Assembly: GCA_934149305.1 (NCBI GenBank)
Contig: CAKPEF010000019.1
Location: 1 to 38,047, forward strand
Reading direction: 5' to 3'
Length of the DNA: 38,047 bases
DNA from: an uncultured Clostridia bacterium
GTDB lineage: Bacteria > Bacillota > Clostridia > TANB77 > UBA1234
Part shown: positions 23,937-33,358 of the stretch, piece after piece
Numbering within the stretch: the first letter of the stretch is position 1
Layout of the letters: the number at the start of each line of letters is the position of its first letter
Position numbers and translations under genes: made by a program
Notes under the pieces: model-generated
What the model was told of the DNA's origin: nothing
The model's input: the letters and a program-made list of their open reading frames with translations, nothing else
The model's database searches: none

Positions 23937-24566
23937 ATGTTTCATTTTTTCTATAACATATTTTTTATTTTCCGCTTTAAAAATAGATGTTCCAGCAACA
24001 ATAATATTCGCTCCTGCTTTTTTAGCTTCTTCTATGTTTTCTAGATTTATTCCTCCATCTACTTCTATATCAATTTCTTTAGAAATCTCTCTTAGCTGTT
24101 TGACTTTTTCTAAACATTCTGGTATTAGTTTTTGCCCTCCAAATCCAGGTTCAACTGTCATTACCAATATCATGTCTACCTTATCTACATATGGTAAAAC
24201 TTCTTCTATACTAGTATCAGGCTTAATAGCAATTCCAGCTCTAATTTCATGTTCATGTAATTTTTCAATAATTGAATTAGCATGTTCTTCATCGGTAGCT
24301 TCTATATGAAAAGTTACTGTATCAGATTCTAAAAAATCATCAATCCAATCTTCTGGGTTTTCTACCATTAAGTGTGTATCTAATGGTAAATTAGTTGTTT
24401 CGTTTGCTATTTCTATCATATCGATTCCTTGAGTTTTGTTATTAACAAATTCTCCATCCATAACATCGATGTGTATATAATCAGCTCCCGCCTCTTCTAC
24501 ACTTCTTATTTCTTTTTCTAAATTATCAAAATCCGCCGCCAAAATAGACGGTGCTATGATTACCAT
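23934..24566 (-). CDS. rpe: Ribulose-phosphate 3-epimerase
   Basis: TIM-barrel metalloenzyme of the pentose phosphate pathway, D-ribulose 5-P to D-xylulose 5-P. 210 residues with APSILAADFDNLEKEI at the start, the catalytic/metal motif YIHIDVMDGEFV (~31-42), DTHLMVENPEDWI, MTVEPGFGGQKLIPE (~137-151) and DGGINLENI (~173). The ATG overlaps the rsgA stop by seven bases (ATGGTAA), so translation is coupled. It is the last gene of the rlmN-prpC-prkC-rsgA-rpe cluster typical of Firmicutes; thiamine pyrophosphokinase, often next, is absent. Confidence 0.95.
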   Translation of the reverse strand: MVIIAPSILAADFDNLEKEIRSVEEAGADYIHIDVMDGEFVNNKTQGIDMIEIANETTNLPLDTHLMVENPEDWIDDFLESDTVTFHIEATDEEHANSIIEKLHEHEIRAGIAIKPDTSIEEVLPYVDKVDMILVMTVEPGFGGQKLIPECLEKVKQLREISKEIDIEVDGGINLENIEEAKKAGANIIVAGTSIFKAENKKYVIEKMKH

Positions 24567-25408
24567 TTTTTCTCTCCCCTTAGTTTTTCATACAATTCAA
24601 CATATCTATCATATCTGCCTTTATCAATCTTTCTTTTTGAAACTGCTTTCTTTATACCACAATTTATTTCTTTTATATGACTACATCCTCTATACTCACA
24701 TTCTTCTTTAAAATGCGCGAATTCTACAAAATATTCATCTAAATCTTTATATGTTATTCCTTGAAGTTCAAATGATGAAAAACCTGGTGTATCGGCGATA
24801 TAGCTATTTCTTGAAAATTCAAACAATTCAACATATTTTGTTGTATGCTTGCCTTTTTCTAATTTTTCTGATGTCTCGCCCTCTGGACTCACTGATTCAT
24901 TAAATATATTATTAGTGAGTGCTGATTTGCCTACACCCGAGTTACCAGTAAATGCTGTTATTTTATTGTTTAGCACCACAGCAAGTTTTTCTATTCCTAG
25001 TCCATTCTTGGCATCAGTTGTTATTACCTGATAACCGATATTTTCATATGTTTCGATTATATCTGTATAATCTGAATTTAAGTCTATTTTATTTATGCAA
25101 ATTATTGGCTCAACACCATTTTTTTCTGCCATTATAAGCTGCTTATCTACAAGCATTAAATCCGGTTTTGGATTCGTTGTCGCAAGCACTATTATAAACT
25201 GATCTATATTGGCAATTGGTGGTCTAACAAATTCATTCTTCCTGGGATATATTTTTTCTATTACATCATTATTTATTTCGACAATATCGCCAACAATTGG
25301 GCTTATCTTTTTAAATTTTAAAATGCCCTTTGCCTTACATTCAATCTTTTCATTTTCTGTTTTTACAACATACAAATTAGATTGAACTTTGGTTATAATT
25401 CCTTTCAT
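24560..25408 (-). CDS. rsgA: Ribosome small subunit-dependent GTPase RsgA
   Basis: Circularly permuted GTPase that checks late 30S assembly. 282 residues: an OB-fold N-terminus (1-60), G4 motif ICINKIDL (~107) ahead of the P-loop FTGNSGVGKSALTN (~157), G3 IADTPGFSSF (~202), and the C-terminal zinc knuckle CEYRGCSHIKEINCGI (~242-257). This permuted order is diagnostic. The ATG at 25408 follows AAGGAG. It lies 40 bases after prkC. Confidence 0.96.
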   Translation of the reverse strand: MKGIITKVQSNLYVVKTENEKIECKAKGILKFKKISPIVGDIVEINNDVIEKIYPRKNEFVRPPIANIDQFIIVLATTNPKPDLMLVDKQLIMAEKNGVEPIICINKIDLNSDYTDIIETYENIGYQVITTDAKNGLGIEKLAVVLNNKITAFTGNSGVGKSALTNNIFNESVSPEGETSEKLEKGKHTTKYVELFEFSRNSYIADTPGFSSFELQGITYKDLDEYFVEFAHFKEECEYRGCSHIKEINCGIKKAVSKRKIDKGRYDRYVELYEKLRGEKKW

Positions 25409-25448
25409 TTCATATAACTCCTTTATTTACCCAAGATTTATATAAATA

Positions 25449-27494
25449 CTATTTAAGTATATATTCATATTCAAGTTTGCCATCTATATATACACTTATC
25501 ATTGCGCCTTTTATGTCAGACACCATAACTTTTATTTTTCCATCTGAACGCTTGTGTTTTGCTTCATATTCAACTTTTCTTCCACCAATTAGTTGTCCCT
25601 CTATTTCAACTCTTACTGTAAATACATCTCTTTCTCCAACATTAGAAACATCAATTTCAATCGCTTTTTTGTTTTTTAGTGGATCATCTTCTGTCGTCTT
25701 TGATGGTGTTGGTGTAGAAGTAACTTTATCTCCGCTAGGAGTAGGTTTTGTAGAACCCGATAAATTGTTTATTACAAGTGTTACCTCTGTTAACTCTGAT
25801 ACAAATGCTCCTGGCTTTGGATCTTGATCTACTACTAATCCATCTTCTTTTGATAATTCTTGAATATATGTTGGAGGTGTAACTATCTCTAACATTTTTT
25901 CTCTTAATTCTTTTATTGCATCCGCTTCTTGTTTTCCTACAACTCTTGGCACTTCAACTAGTCCTGAGTTTTCTGGTCCTTTACTTATATATAGTGTTAC
26001 TTCTGAACCTTCGGCAACGTCTGCATTAACAACTGGTTCTTGTCTTATAAATTCTCCTGAAGGTATTGTTGGACTAAATTCGTATGCTTCTTTATACACA
26101 AGTCCTACTTCTTTTAATTGCATTTCAGCTGCACTAGTTGAAGTATATTTTGTTATATCTGGAACCAAAACTGTTTTTTGTCCTTTGCTAATCCACAAGT
26201 CAACAGTTGCACCTTTTTTCAATGTGTAATTTTCTTGGTATTGTTGTCTTACAACATATCCCTTTGGATATTCTTCACTTACTGCATTTATTTGTTGACC
26301 TACTTCTAAACCTCTTTCATTTAATAATTCTATTGCATTTTCTAATTTGTATCCTACTAAATTTGGAACAATTACATTGTCTTTTTGACCAACATCCATT
26401 ATTTTAGATGTTATAAATCCCCCAAATTTCATGCAACCCCAAAATACAACAACCATAAGAAGTAGTACTATTAACGCTCTTACTAGTGCCATAGATTTTG
26501 TTACCTTTTTCTTTTTACCACTCATTTTTTCATCATCCTGTTCATTTTTATATTTTTCTATTTTTTGAGCTAAGGTTGGCTCTTTTATTGCCTTTTCTAC
26601 ATCTTCAACAGAAATCTTTTGCGTTGGACATTCTTCATTTGTTTTTTCTACTTTAGCAACAGCTATGCCTGGATTACTTAACACTTTTTGTAAGTCTTTA
26701 TACATTTCAGCCGCTGTGCTATATCTCTCACTTGGTTCTCTCTTCATTGCCTTCATAATTATATCATTTACTGCCTGTGGCAAGTCTTTGCATATTTCGA
26801 TTGGTTCTTTTGGTGTTTCTTGTATATGTTTTAATGCAACTGCAACCGCATTTTCGCCATCAAACGGTAATTTTCCAGTACACATTTCATATAGTACAAC
26901 GCCTAGAGAATATATATCTGATTTTTCATCAGTATATCCGCCTCTTGCATGCTCTGGTGAAAAGTAATGTACACTTCCAATTGTGCTACCAAATGCATTT
27001 ATAGTTGAATTCGAAACTGCCTTAGCAATACCAAAATCAGTAACTTTTGCAACACCATCTTTTGTTATTATAATGTTGTGTGGCTTAATATCTCTATGAA
27101 CAATATGATTTTGGTGCGCTTGACTAAGACCAGAAGCTATTTGTGAGGCAATTCCTACAGCTTCTCTCCAAGGTAACTTGCCCTTTTCTTTTATTATTTC
27201 TTTTAAAGTTTTGCCTTCTATAAGTTCCATTACTATATAATGCATTCCATCTTCATATCCTACATCATATATAGAAACTATATTTGGATGCGATAAGCTT
27301 GCTGCTGATTGCGCCTCTACTTGAAATCTTTTTATAAACTCTGCATCATTTGCAAACTCATCTCTTAAAACTTTTATAGCGACATATCTATTTAACAATT
27401 TACACTTAGCTTTATATACGGTAGCCATTCCCCCGCTACCTATTTCTTCTATAATTTCATATCTATTTCCTAATATTTTTCCTATGCATCCCAT
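25449..27494 (-). CDS. prkC: PASTA-domain serine/threonine protein kinase PrkC
   Basis: Membrane kinase that senses muropeptides or lipid II and controls wall metabolism, growth and spore germination. 681 residues: Hanks-type kinase domain (EEIGSGGMATVYKAK near 16, VAIKVL Lys, HRDIKPHNIIITKDG ~135, DFGIAKAV, SPEHARGG). A Lys-rich juxtamembrane stretch precedes one membrane helix (MALVRALIVLLLMVVVFWGCM, ~340-360). Three PASTA domains follow (VPNLVGYKLENAIELL, VPDITKYTS, VPRVVGKQEADAI), then a Ser/Thr/Pro linker and a C-terminal beta domain. The start is ATG 27494 with GGAGG. It lies 14 bases after prpC, its phosphatase. Confidence 0.96.
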   Translation of the reverse strand: MGCIGKILGNRYEIIEEIGSGGMATVYKAKCKLLNRYVAIKVLRDEFANDAEFIKRFQVEAQSAASLSHPNIVSIYDVGYEDGMHYIVMELIEGKTLKEIIKEKGKLPWREAVGIASQIASGLSQAHQNHIVHRDIKPHNIIITKDGVAKVTDFGIAKAVSNSTINAFGSTIGSVHYFSPEHARGGYTDEKSDIYSLGVVLYEMCTGKLPFDGENAVAVALKHIQETPKEPIEICKDLPQAVNDIIMKAMKREPSERYSTAAEMYKDLQKVLSNPGIAVAKVEKTNEECPTQKISVEDVEKAIKEPTLAQKIEKYKNEQDDEKMSGKKKKVTKSMALVRALIVLLLMVVVFWGCMKFGGFITSKIMDVGQKDNVIVPNLVGYKLENAIELLNERGLEVGQQINAVSEEYPKGYVVRQQYQENYTLKKGATVDLWISKGQKTVLVPDITKYTSTSAAEMQLKEVGLVYKEAYEFSPTIPSGEFIRQEPVVNADVAEGSEVTLYISKGPENSGLVEVPRVVGKQEADAIKELREKMLEIVTPPTYIQELSKEDGLVVDQDPKPGAFVSELTEVTLVINNLSGSTKPTPSGDKVTSTPTPSKTTEDDPLKNKKAIEIDVSNVGERDVFTVRVEIEGQLIGGRKVEYEAKHKRSDGKIKVMVSDIKGAMISVYIDGKLEYEYILK

Positions 27495-27508
27495 ATATTA
27501 AACCTCCA

Positions 27509-28252
27509 CTAATCTATATAAGAAATTAGTATTACACTTATATTATCATATCCGCCCTGCTCATTTGCATTAGCTATTAAAAGCTCACAACCTTTTTTTA
27601 CATCGTTTTTGTTTTCGGTAACTATATTGTATATTTCATCTGTATCAAGCATATTAGTTAAACCATCTGTGCAAATAAGTAGTACATCATCTTTCAAAAA
27701 TCCCTTTGTTATAACATCTGGTTCAACATTTTTTTCACAGCCTAAAACTTTTAATAAGACATTTTTTTGCGGATGGTTTTGTGCTTCTTCTTTTGATATA
27801 CTACCATTTTCAACTAACGCCTGTACATATGAGTGATCTTTTGTTAGTTGCCTAATAATATTTTTTCTAATTCTATAAGCCCTACTGTCTCCTATGTGGC
27901 CTAGATATACTTTATTTCTGTATATAATTGCTGTTATAACTGTAGTTCCCATTCCGGCGTATTCTTTTATTGCCTTTGATTTGTCATACACATAGTTATT
28001 TGCTACACTCATTGATTCTTTTATTAAATTTTCTATGCTTTCTCTGTCTTTATTTATACTCTTAAACTTTTTTAGTATACAATCTTTTATAAAGTCAACT
28101 GCCGTGCTACTTGCAACACTTCCTGCATTAGCTCCTCCCATTCCGTCTGCTAAAATAAATAATTTTAGTTCACTGTCTTTGTCTACTAAATATATTTTGT
28201 CTTGATTTTCTTTTCTGCTTCTGCCTATATCACTAAGTCCGTAGTATTGCAT
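27509..28252 (-). CDS. prpC: PP2C-family Ser/Thr phosphatase PrpC (Stp)
   Basis: Metal-dependent protein phosphatase that reverses PrkC phosphorylation. 247 residues with GRSRKENQDKIYL (~10), the metal motif LFILADGMGGANAGSVAS (~31-48), GMGTTVITAII, VYLGHIGDSRAYRI (~114-127), LTKDHSYVQ, LLICTDGLTNML (~190) and the terminal QGGYDNISVILI. All metal-binding Asp residues are present. The start is ATG 28252 behind AGAGGTG. It lies about 70 bases downstream of rlmN, same strand. Confidence 0.96.
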   Translation of the reverse strand: MQYYGLSDIGRSRKENQDKIYLVDKDSELKLFILADGMGGANAGSVASSTAVDFIKDCILKKFKSINKDRESIENLIKESMSVANNYVYDKSKAIKEYAGMGTTVITAIIYRNKVYLGHIGDSRAYRIRKNIIRQLTKDHSYVQALVENGSISKEEAQNHPQKNVLLKVLGCEKNVEPDVITKGFLKDDVLLICTDGLTNMLDTDEIYNIVTENKNDVKKGCELLIANANEQGGYDNISVILISYID

Positions 28253-28322
28253 TGTATCACCTCTTCCTATTGCAATATTATATATAAATTTACAAATTTA
28301 GTCAACCTTTTGCAAAAAGTGC

Positions 28323-29345
28323 TTAATCGCCTTTTTTATCTCTTACCAATTGTCCGCAAGCAGCTGCAATATCTGAGCCTAGCTCTCTTCTAACAGTTGC
28401 TACGATACCTTTTTCATTTAGCAAATCTCTAAATGCTAAAATCTTTTCTGTGCTGCTCTTTTCATATATGCCATCTTTGATTTTATTTACAGGAATTAAA
28501 TTTACATGACATAGCATGCCTTTTAGAAGTCTTGCCAAATGAAGAGCATCTTCTCTGCTATCATTCACACCATCTACTAAAGCATATTCAAAAGTTATTC
28601 GTCTATTCGTTTTTTGTATATATTCTTTGCATGCAGGTATAAGCTCATCTATGTTGTATGTTTTATTTATAGGCATCATATTTGACCTTACTTCATTTCT
28701 ACTGCTATGTAGAGATATGCAAAGATTACATTGTATATTCTCATCAGCAAGTCTCTTTATGCCTGGAATTAGTCCGCATGTAGAGATGCTTATATGTCTA
28801 GCACCAATATTCAAACCTTTTGGATCATTTATAAGTCTAACTGCTTTTATTACATTATCGTAGTTATCCATTGGCTCTCCAATTCCCATAAAAACTACAT
28901 TTGATATTTTTTCGCCAGTATGTTTTTCTATCTCTAGTATTTGACTAACGATTTCACCTGGTGTCAAACTTCTTATAAATCCAATTCTAGCAGATGCACA
29001 GAAATTACAACCCATCTTACAACCAACCTGATTTGAAACACATGCTGTATTTCCATATTTGTATTTCATGATAACACTTTCTATAGCATGTCCATCATTT
29101 AGTTTAAAAAGATATTTTATTGTACCATCTACTGATTTTTGAAAACTATCTAATTTTAAAAGTTTTAACACAAAATTTTCTTTTAATTTTTGAATCAATT
29201 CTTTTGACAAGTCTGTCATCTCATCAAAACTATCAACACCACGATAAAGCCAAGCAAAAATTTGCTTAGCTCTAAACTTCTTTTCTCCTAATTTAATTAT
29301 TTCTTCTTCTAATTCCTCTTGTGCTAAATCTCTAATGTTTATCAT
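28323..29345 (-). CDS. rlmN: 23S rRNA/tRNA (adenine-C2) methyltransferase RlmN
   Basis: Radical SAM enzyme that methylates A2503 of 23S rRNA and A37 of some tRNAs. 340 residues: N-terminal helical domain (FRAKQIFAWLYRGVDSFDEM), the radical SAM cluster CKMGCNFCASARIGF (~108-122), VFMGIGEPMDNYDNV (~149-163) and SISTCGLIPGI. A C-terminal Cys lies in DIAACGQL (the mechanistic Cys near 332). The ATG at 29345 has AAAGGATTTG. It follows rsmB by 19 bases. Confidence 0.96.
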   Translation of the reverse strand: MINIRDLAQEELEEEIIKLGEKKFRAKQIFAWLYRGVDSFDEMTDLSKELIQKLKENFVLKLLKLDSFQKSVDGTIKYLFKLNDGHAIESVIMKYKYGNTACVSNQVGCKMGCNFCASARIGFIRSLTPGEIVSQILEIEKHTGEKISNVVFMGIGEPMDNYDNVIKAVRLINDPKGLNIGARHISISTCGLIPGIKRLADENIQCNLCISLHSSRNEVRSNMMPINKTYNIDELIPACKEYIQKTNRRITFEYALVDGVNDSREDALHLARLLKGMLCHVNLIPVNKIKDGIYEKSSTEKILAFRDLLNEKGIVATVRRELGSDIAAACGQLVRDKKGD

Positions 29346-29364
29346 TTTATCAAATCCTTTTTAT

Positions 29365-30642
29365 TTATAGTCTTTGTAATACCGCTATAAAAAATCCATC
29401 TGTATCATTTATGTGTGGATATAAATTTATTTTTTCTAACAATTTATACTCTGTATGCTTCATTAAAAATCTTTCGATTTGTTCTTCGTTTTCTTTTTTG
29501 AAAACTGTGCAAGTGCTATAAACAAGTCTTCCGCCAGTTCTAAGATATTCTGAACATGTGTCTAATATTTGTGATTGAATTTCTACCATTTCATCTATAT
29601 CTTCTACTTTTCTAGTCCATTTTATATCTGGTTTCTTTCTTATTACACCAATACCTGTACATGGCACATCAAGCAAAATTCTATCATAATGTCCATTAAA
29701 TGCTGTAGTGTATTCAGTAGCATTTTTAACATTAGCCTTTATAATATCTATTCCTAATGTCTTCGCCGCTTCTTCTACGAGTCTTACTCTGTGAGGATGT
29801 ATATCCCAAGCATCAACTCTTCCTTTGTTTTCCATAAGTTGTGCTATATATGTTGTTTTCCCACCTGGTGCACTACAAGCATCCAATATTTTTTCACCCG
29901 GCTTTGGATCAAGTTTTAAGCATGCAAGCTGTGCAGCCTCATCTTGAACTGTATAAAGTTGTGTTCCAAAATCGGTTAATTTTTTCACCTTTATACTATC
30001 TTGTAAATTGCCTTTTCTGCAATCAACTCTTTTAAGTCTTAACAAATTGAACAAATCATCTCTGCTTGTTTTTAACAAGTTTGCTCTAATTGTTATATCT
30101 GGCTTTATATTGTTTGCATTTAAAAGTTCTGTAACAAACTTTTTATCATACTCTTTTAAAAGCTCATCTACTAACCAAAGTGGATGCGATGTTACTATAG
30201 AAATTATCTCATCTTCTAAAAGTGCCTTTGTTGAAAGATGTTCAAGTAATTTATCCATTTCGTTTTTGTCTATCTTTCTTAATATCGCATTAACAAATTT
30301 TGCAGACATTTCATGTCCATATTTCTTTGCTAATTTAACACTTTCATTTACCGCTGCACTCTCTGGAATTCTATCTAAAAACACTATTTGATAAATTCCA
30401 ATTCTCAAAATATTTAGAATCCACGGTGATATCTTTTGCATTTTTATGCTTGAATGCATCTTTATTATTTCATCTATAGTTATCTTCCAAGTTAAAACAC
30501 CATATACAATCTCTGATGCTAACGCTTTATCTAAATCTATTAAATCTGATTTATTAAATTCTTTATCGATTTCTATGTTTGCATAGCCCTCGCCAAATTC
30601 AACTTTGTATAAAATATTCAATGCTAATTCTCTTGAATTCAT
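29365..30642 (-). CDS. rsmB: 16S rRNA (cytosine(967)-C5)-methyltransferase RsmB
   Basis: SAM-dependent rRNA m5C methyltransferase. I chose ATG 30642 (AAAGGAGAAAAGC upstream), giving 425 residues and starting with the family's NSRELALNILYKVEFGEGYA; the open frame reaches 30693 but would overlap the upstream gene. An N-terminal NusB-like domain (1-140, VNAILRKIDKN) is followed by the methyltransferase: LDACSAPGGKTTYIAQLM (SAM site), LLDVPCTGIGVIRKKPDIKW (with the PC motif) and LVYSTCTVFKKENEEQI, which holds the second Cys. It lies 16 bases after the TagO-MnaA fusion gene. Confidence 0.95.
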   Translation of the reverse strand: MNSRELALNILYKVEFGEGYANIEIDKEFNKSDLIDLDKALASEIVYGVLTWKITIDEIIKMHSSIKMQKISPWILNILRIGIYQIVFLDRIPESAAVNESVKLAKKYGHEMSAKFVNAILRKIDKNEMDKLLEHLSTKALLEDEIISIVTSHPLWLVDELLKEYDKKFVTELLNANNIKPDITIRANLLKTSRDDLFNLLRLKRVDCRKGNLQDSIKVKKLTDFGTQLYTVQDEAAQLACLKLDPKPGEKILDACSAPGGKTTYIAQLMENKGRVDAWDIHPHRVRLVEEAAKTLGIDIIKANVKNATEYTTAFNGHYDRILLDVPCTGIGVIRKKPDIKWTRKVEDIDEMVEIQSQILDTCSEYLRTGGRLVYSTCTVFKKENEEQIERFLMKHTEYKLLEKINLYPHINDTDGFFIAVLQRL

Positions 30643-30658
30643 GCTTTTCTCCTTTGTT

Positions 30659-32881
30659 TTACATATCTGTTGGTTTTTCAGTAGATACTCCAAAATAGTA
30701 CTCGATAGCCTTTATAATTCTATCACAAGCAAGTCCATCTCCATAAGGATTTGTAGCTTTGCTCATCTTTGCATATTCTTCTTTGTCTGTTAATAGTTTT
30801 GTAGCTTCTTCTACTATCAATTCTTTGTCTGTTCCAACAATCTTTACAGTTCCTGCTGTTACAGCTTCTGGTCTTTCTGTTTCTCTTCTTAATACTAATA
30901 CTGGTTTTCCAAGTGAAGGTGCTTCTTCTTGAATACCACCAGAGTCTGTAAGAACCATGTATGATCTGTTAATTAAATTATGAGTAGTTATAACATCTAA
31001 TGGTTCAATTAGATGTACATTCTTTGTGTTTCCAAGTATTTCTTTTGCAGTATTTTGTACTGCTGGATTTAAATGAACTGGATATACAACTTCAACATCT
31101 TTATTCTTTTCTGCTAATTCTTTAACTGCAAGACAAATATTACGAAGAGGTTCACCTAAATTTTCTCTTCTATGTGCTGTCATAAATATGACTTTTTTAT
31201 TAAAATCAATCTTTGAAAGAACTGGATGTTCAAATTTATAATCACTTCTAACAGTAGTTTTTAAAGCGTCGATAACTGTATTTCCTGTTATATATATATC
31301 CTCGTTTGATATCATTTCTTTTAGTAAGTTGTTCTTATTATTTTGTGTTGGTGCAAAATACAAATCTGCTATTTGAGTTACAAGTTTTCTGTTCATCTCT
31401 TCTGGATATGGTGAATACTTGTCATAAGTTCTAAGTCCTGCCTCAACATGTCCAACTCTTGTCTTTGTATAAAAAGCTGCAAGTGCTGCCGCAAATGTTG
31501 TAGTTGTATCTCCATGAACTAGTACTATATCTGGATTTTCTTTATTTATAACTTCTGTTAAACCTTCTAAAACTTTTGATGTTATATGAGTAAGTGTTTG
31601 ACAATCTTTCATTACATTTAAATCATAATCCGGCTTAATATTAAATGCCTCTAAAACTTGGTCTAACATTTGTCTATGTTGTGCTGTAACGCATACAACT
31701 GTGTCAATTTCTTTATGCTCTTTTAAATGTTGTACAAGTGGGCACATTTTAATAGCCTCAGGTCTTGTACCAAATACTAACATGACTTTTAATCTATCTG
31801 ATTTTGGTTTTATTTCTTCTTTAGTTTTTAAATTCATAGTTTGATTTTCCTTTCTAGCATTAAATATATCTCTCGAGCCTAACACTGACAAGATAGCGAG
31901 TATCATGCCAAGTGCGACAATCTTCCAAATATCACTTTCTAAAATTATTACAGCAAAAATTCCTAAAAGAGCTGTGATTGCGTACAATATAATAACAGCT
32001 TGCCTTTGGGAAAGTCCTGCATCAATAAGTCTATGATGTATATGACCTCTATCTGCTTGCATTATAGATTTATGATGTGCAAGTCTTCTACAGATAGCAA
32101 AAAGTGTATCAAATATTGGAAGTCCAAGTATTACTACTGGCAATACAATAGTCATTACAGTATATGTCTTAGCAAGACCAATCATAGAAAGTGTTGCTAA
32201 AACAAATCCTAAAAAGTTTGAACCAGCATCTCCCATAAAGGTTTTTGCCGGATTAAAATTGTATGGTAAAAATCCAATCAATCCGCCAAGTAGTGCTGCA
32301 ACTAAAACTATAGCAATTTCACTCGCACCGTTTAAAATAAAGATAACAAGCAATGATAATGTTGAAATTGCTGAAACACCAGTTGCAAGACCATCTAATC
32401 CATCAATTAAATTTATTGCGTTTGTGACACCAACAAGCCAAAAATAAGTTATTATTATTGAAAGCACATCATTAAGTCCATATAAAATTAGAAATGGAAT
32501 GTTGATATAACAAATTCTAAGTCCACTTGCAATAACGCAAACTGCTGCTAGTGATTGGCCTAAAAATTTCATCCATGGTTTTATATTTTTTGTATCATCT
32601 ATAAAGCCAACCGCCGACACGATGCCTGCTCCTAAGAAAAATCCAAATAAATTTGGCATGTTAGGAATATCACTCGTTAATAATACAAATAAAACTGCAA
32701 TAAAAAAAGCTAAAATAAATGACAAACCGCCAATTCTTGGCATTGGTTTTGCATGAATCTTTCTTGCATCTTTTGGTATGTCTATCGCACCAACTCTAAA
32801 TGCAAGTTTTATTGTCATCGGCGCAAAAATCGCAGCAGACAGTGCTGCCAATATAAAAGCTATCATACTATTTATTACCAT
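30659..32881 (-). CDS. Fused TagO/WecA glycosyl-1-phosphate transferase and UDP-GlcNAc 2-epimerase
   Basis: A 740-residue fusion of two enzymes that open wall-polymer synthesis. Residues 1-~340: MraY/WecA/TagO-type integral membrane transferase with about 10-11 helices, DARKIHAKPMPRIGG (~38-52), NAINLIDGLDGLATG (~152-166), FMGDAGSNFLGF (~214) and the cytosolic RGHIHHRLIDAG. Residues ~366-740: WecB/MnaA epimerase with MLVFGTRPEAIKMCP, VHGDTTTTFAAALAA, VGHVEAGLRT, FMTAHRRENLGEPL and LTDSGGIQEEAPSLGKPVL. A short hydrophilic linker (~335-365) joins them; there is no stop or frame change. The two products would make lipid-linked GlcNAc-1-P and ManNAc donor. In many Firmicutes they are separate neighbouring genes. 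The ATG at 32881 has a weak ribosome site; see the upstream ORF at 32868-32912. Confidence 0.92.
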   Translation of the reverse strand: MVINSMIAFILAALSAAIFAPMTIKLAFRVGAIDIPKDARKIHAKPMPRIGGLSFILAFFIAVLFVLLTSDIPNMPNLFGFFLGAGIVSAVGFIDDTKNIKPWMKFLGQSLAAVCVIASGLRICYINIPFLILYGLNDVLSIIITYFWLVGVTNAINLIDGLDGLATGVSAISTLSLLVIFILNGASEIAIVLVAALLGGLIGFLPYNFNPAKTFMGDAGSNFLGFVLATLSMIGLAKTYTVMTIVLPVVILGLPIFDTLFAICRRLAHHKSIMQADRGHIHHRLIDAGLSQRQAVIILYAITALLGIFAVIILESDIWKIVALGMILAILSVLGSRDIFNARKENQTMNLKTKEEIKPKSDRLKVMLVFGTRPEAIKMCPLVQHLKEHKEIDTVVCVTAQHRQMLDQVLEAFNIKPDYDLNVMKDCQTLTHITSKVLEGLTEVINKENPDIVLVHGDTTTTFAAALAAFYTKTRVGHVEAGLRTYDKYSPYPEEMNRKLVTQIADLYFAPTQNNKNNLLKEMISNEDIYITGNTVIDALKTTVRSDYKFEHPVLSKIDFNKKVIFMTAHRRENLGEPLRNICLAVKELAEKNKDVEVVYPVHLNPAVQNTAKEILGNTKNVHLIEPLDVITTHNLINRSYMVLTDSGGIQEEAPSLGKPVLVLRRETERPEAVTAGTVKIVGTDKELIVEEATKLLTDKEEYAKMSKATNPYGDGLACDRIIKAIEYYFGVSTEKPTDM

Positions 32882-32912
32882 ACTTTCTCATGGCATACCT
32901 AAAATATGCCAT
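32868..32912 (-). CDS. Possible 14-residue leader ORF upstream of the TagO-MnaA gene
   Basis: ATG at 32912, three bases after a perfect AAGGAGG that starts right after the rpiB stop; it reads MAYFRYAMRKYGNK and ends at 32868. It overlaps the start of the 740-residue gene (ATG 32881) in another frame. The big gene itself has a poor ribosome site (GAGAAAG). The region can also fold as ATGGCATA..TATGCCAT (32889-32912), which would bring the AAGGAGG nearer to the second ATG. It is either a leader peptide for translational coupling or a hairpin bypass; not proven. The spacing from GGAGG to this ATG is short. Confidence 0.35.
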   Translation of the reverse strand: MAYFRYAMRKYGNK

Positions 32913-32920
32913 ATACCTCC

Positions 32921-33358
32921 TTAATTCTTATTTTCGTAATCTGTTATCAAATCAACTCTTATTTTATGTCTTCCACCTTGAAATTCACTATTTAGCCAAG
33001 TATATATAATCTCTTTAGCAGCTTCAATAGTAATTTCATCGGCAGCTAAGGCTATCATATTGGCATTATTATGTTCTTTGCATAATCTCGCAGCTTTTAA
33101 ATTTGAAACATTTGCACATCTAATACCTTTTACTTTATTTGCTGCAATATCCATTCCAATTCCACTACGACAAATTAAAATTCCATATTCACATTCTCCA
33201 TTTGCTACACTTTCAGCAACCTTAAATGCTATTTCAGGATAATTTACAGATTCCGTCGAAAATGTTCCAAAATCTTTAAATTCAATATCTCCATCAAAAC
33301 TTTTTATCAATTCTTCTTTTAGTAAATAACCACCGTGATCAGCACCTATTGCAATCAT
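32921..33358 (-). CDS. rpiB: Ribose-5-phosphate isomerase B
   Basis: Isomerase of the RpiB/LacAB family, ribose 5-P to ribulose 5-P. 145 residues with IAIGADHGGYLLKEEL (2-17), DFGTFSTESVNYPEIA, the catalytic Cys region GILICRSGIGMDIAANK (~69-85, CRSG), GIRCANVSN and LAADEITIEAAKEII. The ATG overlaps the stop of the upstream phosphatase gene (ATGA type). With rpe at 23934 the window holds two pentose phosphate enzymes. Confidence 0.93.
   Translation of the reverse strand: MIAIGADHGGYLLKEELIKSFDGDIEFKDFGTFSTESVNYPEIAFKVAESVANGECEYGILICRSGIGMDIAANKVKGIRCANVSNLKAARLCKEHNNANMIALAADEITIEAAKEIIYTWLNSEFQGGRHKIRVDLITDYENKN

Noticed and set aside
30643..30693. N-terminal extension of RsmB from 30693
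   Set aside because: It would overlap the fusion gene's end; the ATG at 30642 has a good ribosome site and starts at the family N-terminus.
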